From positions 12,302,953 to 12,366,952 of the forward strand of contig NC_088324.1 of NCBI RefSeq assembly GCF_910592395.1: a stretch of 64,000 nucleotides of DNA. Reading direction: 5' to 3'. Every line of letters starts with the position of its first letter. The first letter of the stretch is position 1. The position numbers and the translations under genes were made by a program. Shown piece after piece: positions 19,711-31,700 of the stretch. The notes under the pieces are model-generated. The model was given only the letters and a program-made list of their open reading frames with translations, was not told where the DNA came from and did no database searches. The DNA is from Lineus longissimus. Its lineage: Eukaryota > Nemertea > Pilidiophora > Heteronemertea > Lineidae.

Positions 19711-22700
19711 GTAAGTAAAGTCTGTGCTGACTTTTAAATTTTCAATGCAGTTCTCTGCTTGAAAATGTCATCTTGAGACACAAGGCTTCAAGATCACTCT
19801 TATTAGTTGCCTCTCATGGGTGGGATGGATTTATTGGGATGAAATGGAAAATATTTCATTTTTTAATCTATTGCAGATTCAATTTTGTGGGTGCTTCTTG
19901 TTCTTTGCCTTTGGCGGCTTTCTGTGATAAAGTACTGTCTGCTAGTACTGATAATTGGGTGTTCTTTCCTGTACATAATGTATTTGGCTGACTATGTCAT
20001 TTTGTGTCAATGCATACAAATGGTGGATAACCACATTCCTTTGAAGATTTTCATGCTTTATAACTGGTATCATAATGGCCTCAAGGGCTATATTAAGAAT
20101 ACTATTTTAACACTTCCTATCATCTTGGAGCTTCGAGGGTACATTTGCACAATTCTGATGTGCTTCATTGAGGAAATAAGCGGATCTTCGTGATTGTCAA
20201 GTCATGATGAATTGAGACAATTCTTATTGGCTCCTACAAAGTAAGAAAGAATGTTCATTTCTTCATACCAACTAAGCGACTCTACTTTTCTTGCAGTGCC
20301 ACCCAAGACTCCAGTGTTAAGTGGGTTTGAACCTGCTGCCCTTAATTCATATCGGGAACTGGTCTGTGATGCTTTTCAACCTGGTGCTGGCACTATAACA
20401 TACAAATGGTACAAGTATTCCATTAAAAATGGCGTGGAGAACTGGGAATCTAGAGGACCAATTGGTAAAAGCCAGAAGTATGTCTTCAACCAAGTGACAG
20501 AGAAAAAAGTGTTCCACCCAGGTAATCCTGCAGAGCCAGTCAGTGGGAAGTACTTATGCCGAGCATCAAATTCTGCAGGAACAAGAGACAGTGAATGGGG
20601 AGATCTGTTGGTCTACACGCCATGTAAGTTTGTTTTTGTTTGCTATTTTTAAAAAATCAAAAATTTAAATCATGGTAGTCTCTGCCAACTTTTGAACTGC
20701 GTGCCACCTCGTCGTCATACTGCCCATCTCATACTTCCTCAAGGTACAGGGATATGTTTAGTCACTGGTGTTTAGTGCAGATCCAAGAAGTGGTGTTGTT
20801 CAACATTATGCTTTTTGTCCAGGCCCAGCACTAGTACAAAATAATTTCTTCCATTTTTCCCCCTTGACAAAAAATTAGCACCTGGACATATCCATGGGAT
20901 TGGTAATGGTTTTAATGTTTGAGCATCCGGTCAGATTTTGTTGTCAACCTGGACAAAATGACTAAAATGGATCAAAACAACGTTACATCATCCAACTGGA
21001 GACACTTAGTATGGAGAACACTGCGTGGTAGCTGGTGGTGTAGTATTTTCAGACTCCTGACAATGCAATCGTGGATTCAAATTCTTTTTTAGCTCAGAGG
21101 TCAGTGGTTTAATGATGTGCCAGGTATAGTTGCTTCTTATCGATCAAGAAGTCTCCAGGATGCTGAAGTGCTTTGAGGAAGGATTCTTTTTCAAAAAATG
21201 ATTTGTAAAACTGTGACCACTTCTTCTTCATTAGTTTCAGAGATTGTTCTCTGATCTGAATTATAGAGGCTATTAGCCTATACATAACAGTAGAGAACAA
21301 TTTGAAGCTTCCCCAATCATATTCGACTCCTCTGCCTTTTTCCTTCAGAGACACATCAAGTTGAGGATGATTGATTGTACTGCTTTAGCCATACATTAAA
21401 CATGAATTTGTTCAAAAGGCTTTAATGGCACTTTGTTCTGTTTCAGGTTCTCTGTATACTGTGAGTGTTTCTCCACTAAAACCTGCCATTGGATCTACGT
21501 TCACTCTCAACTGTTACATACTAAATCCAAGTGGGTTGACTGTGAGGTGGGTAAAGAAGGATGATGCTTTATCTGCAGCCTTAGATGTAGCAGTGGCAAA
21601 CAAAAATTTTTGTCTTGCTCCAAGTAACATACGCTACAGTTGGAGCAGCTGCAGTCCTCCAAGCTTCTCCTCTCCGACAAAGACCTTCAACCTCCAGGTC
21701 ACCAATGCTCAGCCTTCAGATTCTGGATACTGGATTTGTCAGGATATCGGCCTCAGCTGTAGCAGTAGTAATCCAGTCAAAACAGTTGTACAAGGTAAGA
21801 TGACCATGGAGATGAAATTAACAAACAATCTAATCTTCATGAAGAATGATGCAGCTTACTTCAAATTTCTCTAAATAAACTATTATCAAGTTTTATTTTT
21901 ACCAAATCCAAATTAAAATCATCGGCTTTAAAAATAAGAAGATTAGTGAAAGAATTACTGGTGTCCATCATAATAATTCAGAGTTCATTTATGGCCTTTT
22001 TCAAATGCATCAGAAATGTTCACAAATAATGTCAGATTGAAAAACTACATGTATATGTTTTTGTAGACCAGTGATAGTGTAAAATCTGATGTGTGTTGCT
22101 TGAGACTGTCTGGTGAGGCAAGTAAATAATCAGACAAGGCAAGGATGGCACAACATCAAATCAACTTGATGTTCCTTCTTATTTCACGACACCTAGACAA
22201 TCCTCAAATCTCTTTGATTCCCCTTGGGAGCATCACTCAATCCAATCCTAATGGATGAACGAGGATTCTACTTAACATGAAAATGACTAGATATTAATCC
22301 TTGTTTAAACAGCACTCCAAGTCATGCCCAAAACCACTTCTCTCTATACAAGTGATAAATTGCCAGATTTGAACAGTTCAACTTAACAAATCATATCACC
22401 CACTAATGTGATACTCATACATTAATGATTCTAATTCTCTTGCTGTTTATTCTTGTTTTAGCACCACCAGGGACATCTCCAATCACTTGTTTTCCCTCTG
22501 GACCATGCAGTTATTGCTGGTACCCAGCAGTCTGTAAAGTCTGTTTCCCTGAGCCAACTAGAGATACTTATGAATTAACACTCACGTAATGACAGCTATA
22601 ATAAGCTCATTGACACAATAATCGATTATTTTTCCAGCACCCCCAGGCAAACTTCAAATTACTGGTTTCCCTTCTGGACCAGCTATTGCAGGAATTGTCT

Positions 22701-25700
22701 CACAACTAAGAATCAATTGACATCATATCCACTGTATTGTATATTTCTGGGCATCTCTGACCCACTCTTCTACTTCTGGGTCTTTACTGGCCACTGGTGC
22801 CCCCCTCAACTTCTCAAGCCACACCTCTCAAATCACTAGTTTCTCTTTGAGCCCTAGCTGATTAATTGCAGGGTGCCACTCAGTCCTTGGTGTGTTGATT
22901 ATCCGGCTTGAGATACCTGAATGTACACTGACAGTTGTACACCCATACATGTACAATGGTGGCTTTGATAAGCTGAATTGACATGATAATCAATTATATT
23001 TCAGCAATCTCAGGCTCACTTCAAATCACTAGTTTCCCTTCGCGCCCTGTTTAATTGCAGGGTGCGACTCAGTCCACAGTGTGTTATTTAACCTGCTTGA
23101 GATACCTGAATGTACACTGACAGTTGTACACCCATACAATAGTGGCTTCAATAAGCTGACTGACATGATATAATCCATTCTTTTCCAGCACACCCAGGCA
23201 TACCTCAGATCACTGGTTTCCCCTCTGTACCAGTTGTTGTAGGAACTCAGCTGAATCTAAAGTGTGTTGCCCTACCACCAGGTGACACCTACGACTGGTA
23301 CAAAGATGATACCAAAGTTACAACATCCTTAAGCTACGACTTCCAAGTTAAAAGGGAAAGTGCTGGGGTCTACAAATGTATCGCAAGGAATGATGTAGGG
23401 TCTGCAAGTAGCACCGACAAGACGCTAGTGGTATATTGTAAGTAAGAATTTCTTTCACATTTATTTTGCGTAAAGAAACAATTGCCATCTAATATACCAA
23501 CTGGTGCCACCTATGACCGATACAATGATGGTACAGGAGTGAAAACATTCTTAAGCTATGACTTAGAAGTTACAGAGGAATTCCCCTGTGTCGATAAAGG
23601 CATTGTAAGAAATAACAACAGTGACAAGATATTTGTGGTTTATTGTTAGTATCAATGTTTTCCAGAATGTATTTTTTCTGACGAGACCAGTGCCATTTCA
23701 ATCTATGGTGAAAACAGAGGAATTCCTTTTATAATAGTTAGATGGTTGTGCTTCCAGATGAATTTAATTGGACCAGAGTAATACTAATAGGCATCACATG
23801 ATGCAATTTTGTTTATTGTACATTGAGCATACATTGAAAATGTGATCCTGTCCTTGTTGCTTCTAAATTGCATTGAAACTGTTGACAGATCAGGTAAAGG
23901 AGGCTGGATCAAGATAGTAGGAATAATCTGTGAAATAGCATACTTGTTCTAAAGGTACTGGTATGAATGTGACTCAGATTTCCATGATTAAGATATTATA
24001 TGAAAGGAAAGATCTTTGAACATGAGGTTCAAAAGGTTCACTGATACAAGTCATGTTTTCAAAAGCCTGCGATTATTTTCTTCTTGATACCATCTCTTGA
24101 TACAGCTTTGATATTTTTTTGGAGAAAGTTCTTCATGTGACTCTCGAGATATGATATAACAGTGAGTAAATGTAAGAGAATTGAGGATATGCACCCTCAT
24201 CTTTACTCTTATTGTCCATATATCTCTAGTTGATATTTGTCACTTCAGATAAGGCTGATTCTGTTGTTGTCTCACCTGGGAAGAACTCATCATATGTTGG
24301 TGAGGAAGACAATTTCACATGCACAGTGTCTGGAGGCAACCCAACCCCCTTCATGAAGCTCTACTTCAAGAGGTCAGGTGGTACACCAGTGGAGGTCACC
24401 CAAGGCCAGGACAGGGTCATGGCCAAAGAAGACAACCAGGCTGAGTACTACTGTGAGGCGAAAGTCACTGGATATCCTGCCTTGGATATGACTTTAAGTA
24501 GGAGGACGTATAATGTAACCTGTAAGTATTAACTCGGTAAGGGAGTCTTTATGAGCATTGGTGTTCAAAATTGCTCTATATTAGTGTAACAAAAAACATG
24601 TTATTTCTGCCCTCACTTTGGAAAATACGATAAGACCGTTTTGATAATTATGATAATAACAATAAATAAGGTCCTGGGGGCAGAGAAATAGTTGAAAAAT
24701 ATACTGCGTAGACTATATTTAGCTGGTTAAAGGGTGCCTACAAAAGGGAGAGAGGCATAGAGGAAGCTAAACTGGCTTCAATAGCATCTACAGTATGTTC
24801 ATAGAACATGTTCATCAGTGGCGCATGTTATAGAATCCTTTTCAAATTGTTTTATGATCGTGTTGGAATTGCTCTAAGGTCCTTCTCAGAATACTCATGT
24901 TGAACTTGCTACTCAAATACGTCTTTTTGGATGTAGATCATTGCTTTATAAAATGTCCGAACTTGATTTTTTGAATGATGTTGAGGTATAAAATGTCTAA
25001 TGCTAATTTGATTTTGGATATTTTCCTCTGAAGATGTGATTTCCAAAAGTCGATGTGCTACAAATGTACTATCAGGTATTGGTAATCCACTTGTCAGCAG
25101 TGCCCAACAGTTATTATCATAGGAAAGATAGGCCTCTGTGCAATCAGACAGGACATGATTGAATTAAGGATAATAATAAAATGGTTTTCCAGACCACACC
25201 AATGTTGAAATAAAAAAATTGTACAAGATTTGTTAAGGATCCACCCAGCCAGAAGACTTCAGGTGTATATTTTATATGTGTTAAGCCATTTGCTTCCTGG
25301 TTGAGACTCACTGGGGTTCCAATGAGCAAATAGTTTGTATTAAGCGAACTGGTATAAGGTCTTTTGTCGTCATAGATTTACGGCACTATAACCATTTCAA
25401 TATTTATGCCAAGTTTGTACATATCAGGCCTAAACAAGTTTTTTCAGAAAGTATTCACGAATTCTCAATGATATGTAAAAGCATTTCAGCAGGCATCGAG
25501 CAACCAGTTAGCCAACTGGCCACGAGTTTGATTCATTGAAAATTTGAAGTATGATGCCTTATTTACACTGTTTTGTACGTTTGGCTGTTCAGGACTTTGT
25601 TTTTGGCTTGTTTTTAATGAGGTAGTTCACTTATATTATCTAGTTTTACTTATATGCATTTTCTAAAATAGAATTTAATACAAGATGCACAGGAAAGATG

Positions 25701-28700
25701 AAAAGCTGCAAAGTTGTGGGCAAAGTAACCTATAATGTCCATTCTGTGAAAAGTAACACTTTAAAACTACCAATTCTTTATGCTTCTACCTGTTTTGATC
25801 AGTTTCGTTTTGGCACTTTTTCGTGCCAAATGGATAACCTGAACAGACTAATAAAAAATGATAAACTAATGGTCTATTTGCAATCTAATATGAGACAGGT
25901 ACATTTTATATTGGTGTATTGCGCATATCATTGGTCTCCAGTCAAAGTTGGGACACTTCCTTGTTCATGTCGAGCTTTGAGCTTTAGAAATTGTTTGAAA
26001 AGAATGACCTAGCTTAGAGTGAATACGAATGTGGACATTCAAATGTGTTGACATGATAGCAATGATTTATGTGTCAACTGAACAGTATCGAATTTCTAAT
26101 GTTATTTGTGCCTAAAATGTGGCATGCATGTATTTCTCAGTTTAGTCCCGCAATGAGAAAAAAGTCCAATTGGAAGAAAAAATATGTTGTCCACAAAATT
26201 CTCAGTCTCTTCTTATACAAACTGAAATATGATATATGTTATTATGCAGCTACAACCAGAAACGGCATGCCATAAATCTATGAATGATGATGATGATGAT
26301 AGATGTATGTTCTTATATAGTGCTTTATAATGTACAAACATCTTGATTAAGCGCTTCACATTACTTCCCCGGTCTATCTATCATGAGGAAATCAGGGGTT
26401 ATATAAATGTTCGCTTCTCCAGCCCTGCACTCAATTAGCAAACATTAACCCATATCCTTAGGATTTGGTCAAAACCTGAAAACTTTCAGTATACTCAGAA
26501 ATCATCATGCAATTACCGAGCCTGTGATGTGTGCGAGGGGAGGCACATACAGCTTACCCTGGTATTTCAAAATGCCTTAAAACTGGAAGTGGCATAGGCT
26601 TTCTCTGGTCCCAATGTACATAACATACAATTTCACAAGATCCGACTAAAAAAGTAATGCTGGATATTCCTTTTGAAGGTACCCAGCATGTAATTTATCT
26701 TGCTTTGGTGGAAAGTTTACTGATTCCTTATCTCTTATTTCAGTTGCAAACACCAAGGTTTCCTTTCTGAACAACCCGACTGCTGCTGTCCAAGTGGGTC
26801 AAGAGAAGAAGTTTACATGTGAGACAGATGAGAGCAACCCTGTCACTTACATCAAATGGTATCAGCATATCACAGCTTCATTATGGCAAGATATCACATC
26901 TAGGATCTCCTCATCAGAAAGGAATGGGGTGTATGGTGGAAAGATCAGGATTAGTGAGTGGTCTGTGACAGCAACCAAGGCTACGAATGGTGTAACAGTG
27001 AGGTGTAAATCAACTTACTCTCTGACTGGACATGATTTCACCACTAATAAAGACACTCCTATGTATGTGAAATGTAAGTATTTATTCATCACAGTGTCTA
27101 TTTTTAAACGAGATGAAAATACCATAAAAACATAATTTATTTTGCAGTAATCTCAATATTTCCAGTTATGGTGTTTACATAATTTTATTATCATTTACTC
27201 ATTAATATTCTTGTCCGAATGTTCGTTCACTTTACAAAATGTATATAGATATGAGACTATTATTGGAACACCTTGAGAGTACCCAAATAGGTTATCAGCT
27301 TGGTTTTGGATATACTGGGTAGTTTAAAAAATTATTTTATCACAAGCAGAGGAAAGTATTGAGATGCGCGACAGAAATAGAAATAGAAATTGAAAAGCTG
27401 ACAAATTAAAAACAGGCAGAGAGGCTGGAGCTTTGTTGTTGCTACATGTAACAGAATAATAAAGACTAGTCTTTATTAGTTCTTGGTACCACTAAGGTAA
27501 ATATTCAGCTGCTTCTGTTGAAAGGACTTTTAAAACTTATCTTGAGAGTACATACATGTAGTGAAGAAGATTTATGATATCTTCTATCCATAGTGTTAGA
27601 TGATCTTTATTGCCAAGATGAATCATGAACAAATAAGGACAGGTGTAAATAAAGAACCCTAGCCAGGATGAAAAGAGATTTCAACTAACTTTCCTTATTC
27701 TACCAGTCCCTGAGCAATCACTTCATATTGTACATGTATGTCACTCTCAATTTTAGCACTGCACCGCAGAGGATTAACAACCAGTGACACTGTTTCTACT
27801 CAGTTTAGATATCAGTATATATATGTTTGTCTCTTTCAGTCAACCCTTCTAAGATGACGTTGACACAGAAGCCACTAACATCAATAATTGAGGGAAAATC
27901 ATTCAATATTGTGTGCGAGACAGACAGTGCCAATCCGGTTGCTAACATCCAATTCTACAGGAAGAGAACAGGAGGAAACTGGGAGCAACTGACATCAGGG
28001 ATAACATCTGACGACAAGGCTGGGGAGTACAATGGCAAGATAAGGAAGAGCACACTGACTGTGACTCTTAATAGGTTGGACACCCAGGCTGTCTTCAAGT
28101 GTGAAGTGAAGGAAGGCTCATTTCAAATGGAACAAACGACTACAGTTAATGTCTATTGTAAGTACTGATTTTAAAATTTCTTGCTTTACAGGTGAAGGAG
28201 TATGTTTTTGTGATCTGTTGCCTTTTACCAAGTATTCCTTTTACTTACCGACATTGTAATATGTATCTGTATATACATATACAACCAGTGCAAATAGTTA
28301 TGTAATGGTAAGGCTGGGACTGAATGCACCCTCCTCATAAAATATTTCATACTTTAAGTGGTCGTTGGTATGAAATAATTAGCCATCATGGATTTGAGAT
28401 TAACTCTGTGTACTTTCAATGTTGCTATAGTTCCACCAAGTGTCACGATACTTGCATCCATCAACCCAGTCAAAGAAGGTAATAACCTGACCTTGACCTG
28501 TAAAGCCAAAGGCGGCAACCCAACCTCCTACACCTACAAGTGGTTCTACAAGGACAAGGAAATACATAATGAAACCTCAATGGATTACAAGATCACCAAT
28601 ATCACATACACCCAGTCTGGGACATACAAATGCCAAGTTATCAACTACTCGCCTGATGTTAAAGTTAATGGTAGCTTGAACATTGATGTTTTGTGTAAGT

Positions 28701-31700
28701 ATATTGCTGTTTTATGCTTGGTTTCTTTCATTGTTTCTTTCAAGAATCTCTCATAATAGATGAATCTTTAACAGCCCTATTTCACTGTCTCATCTTTTAC
28801 ATAACAGATAAGTTCAAAAACATCATCATCAAGTTGACATTATCATCATCTTCCTTTGTGAGCTGAAGGCAAATTTAAAAAAAAGCATATTAATTATGTC
28901 GGCCTATGATGATGGCACACATGGAAGAAGCCTTTGCTATCTAGATTTTAGTTTGGGTGTTCCACCCTTTTTTCAAACTTTGCCAAACAGTGGAAAAATT
29001 ATCGATTTTATAAACTTGATCCTGAATCTATAACCGGTTTCAATTTTCAGATAAGGCGAAGTGGAACCCTGAACTTCCTGAAGTGTTTACTGTAGCGAGT
29101 AAACCCGACACACCAATGGCATTCGTTCTCCATGTGATTGCGAATCCTCCACTTTCTCATGTCACCTGGTTCTTCCCAAACATGACAACAATCAAAGTCC
29201 CTTTCGTGGTGGCCGAAGTGAATGACACAACATACACTTTGAACAAGACGTCTGTAGCGGTTGAAGACTATGGAAACTACACAGTCAATGTGACAAATGC
29301 TGTTGGATTTTCAACATTTCAGTTTGTACTTCAAACAGCAGGTATTTAAATTCGAATAATTTGAGTTGAGAGCTAAGCTGCAACTGGTTCAATTAAGAAC
29401 TCTGTAAATGTCCTCAATTGTTTTATGCAATTAAGTTAGAACAAAAGAAAAAACCTATGCTGTCTTTCTAATCAACAAAATGTACTTGTTCTCACTTTTA
29501 TTTTTATGGATATCAAGTATTCACGAAATCCACTCACAAAAATTATATTTAATTATGCCTGCAAAATACAACTTCATCTGTCTATCATGTATCTTCATCT
29601 TTCACTTGTCTCCAGGACCCCCTCATACGCCATGCTGTCTTGTAATGGAGAATAAGACTGCCGTGTCCGTGACCTTGATCTTCACGAGTAATTTCTCTGG
29701 TGGATCACCCCAGACATTCACAATCGAGAAAAAAACATCTAGAGGAAATGCATGGGACACAGCTGTCATGGGTATTGCTGATCCTGGTACAGGGAAAAAT
29801 GTCACCCAGAATATATCGGGTTTAGGAAGTAATACGACATACGACTTCCGTGTGAAGGCAATGAATGATGATGGTAACAGTTCTTATGGTAACATCCTTC
29901 ACGCCAAAACTGAAGGTAATCTTTTTCTTCTCTGAATCAAAGATTTCGAGCCAGCTGCTGCTTGATTCAGTTGTGACAACTTTAGACAGCTTCACTTGGA
30001 ATATATTCAGAATGATTAGTTGAAATATAAAGGAAATCACCCAAGCTGATGCTTTATAAGACAACTTTGTTGGCTACACTAAGCCTTAGGTTCCTCTAGC
30101 AGCTTCTGTTATCCGTTAATTGACTTAAAGCATGCCACCACAGAAGAACACCATCAGGGGTGCTGGACTTGTGCCTGCATGCACTGATGTAAAGTTTCAG
30201 AGTTCCTTTATGAGGACAGGATTGCTTGAATGAATTTATAGTGGGTCTTCCTTCTTGCAGCGGTGCCGAATGTCACGTTAAAGGTCGAACGTACGAACAA
30301 CCAGGTGACCGTTTCATGGCCGAAACTTTCCAAAGAGTACACGAAGATCAAAATCAAGTTTTGCCCAATAGAAGGAGGAAGTTGTGACTATCATGATGTC
30401 GCTGACCCAACAAGCCTCAATAGTAGCTTCACGGTCAATGAGGGCAACACTTACACATATTCTATGATAATATTTGATGGAGAGGATCTTGTGTTTGTTT
30501 CTTTACCAGTGAAGGTGCCAACATCGCTCCCTATTGGGGCAATAGCTGGAGGTGTTGGAGGCTTCATCTTTTTCCTGATTATCATCGCCATTGTGTTGGC
30601 TGTGGTGTTCATCCTTAAGAAGAGACGAGCAAAGAAAGGTAAATGAGACATAAAACTGTGATTATGAATGTAAACTGAAATATTCATGAATATTTTACTG
30701 TAAGCATAATAAGATTTGACTGTCTTTTTATTCAGAGTTTTCCCATTTTGTGACAACATGAAAGTGTACTCTTGTTTATAATTTGATCTGACACAGCTAT
30801 ATACAGTGCTTAAAAAAAATTTCATCATGATTTAGCACAATATAACTAGAAATGAAGCTCATTTATTTTAGGTAATTTAAACACTACATGATCATGTATG
30901 CCTAGTTTCATTGAGACAATGCTAAACAAAACCTGAATTTCAATTTTATCATACACATTTTCCTTTTGTGCCTTTCAGAGACTGGATTACTAATGTCGTA
31001 CGTATAGATATAATTCCATCTTCTTCTTTTTGTCAATCTAAGTTTGAGAGATCCCAGCACTGAGCTGTCGTCAGTAAAAACCTTTAAATGTCCCAATACA
31101 CATTTACTGAAGTGGGAATCTTTTATCTTGTACAGCTTGTTTGGGGATGAAATGGTTAAAATTCTTCATTTCACCTTGATTTAGGCGGCAACTTTAGGGA
31201 AGAACATGCATTTGCTTAAAGTGAAGGAAACCTTGTTTGCAGTCTTGTACATTTTAATATGCGGATGTATGCTTTTCTTCTGTTTTGATCAGGTCAAAGA
31301 ACAATGATGCAGATGAAGGTCAAGTCAATCCTGCATTCACTCGTCATGACATGACTGGTGAGAGAAAAACACCTGTTATGTTTTAACAGTTTTGCCTAAA
31401 GCTAAACTAAAGCTATTGTCAATATGTCCTAATGTCACCTATCAGATTGATATGGCTTGCCAATTTTCGCTTAAAGGTAAACTGTGCTGGGAATATCTTT
31501 GACCTGTTGTGGCATTTGCTCATCTCATCCACAATCACAGATTGCAGTTGGGGACAGAGGTAGGCCTTGTGTGTCTACTCAACTGAAAAACAGATATTTA
31601 CTGAAATAACCTCTGTGCGGTCAAAGCTCTGGCATTAAAAAATGTTTACACTGATCACAGTTTAGCTTTGGTGGCACATTTTAATATCGGCAAACATGCT

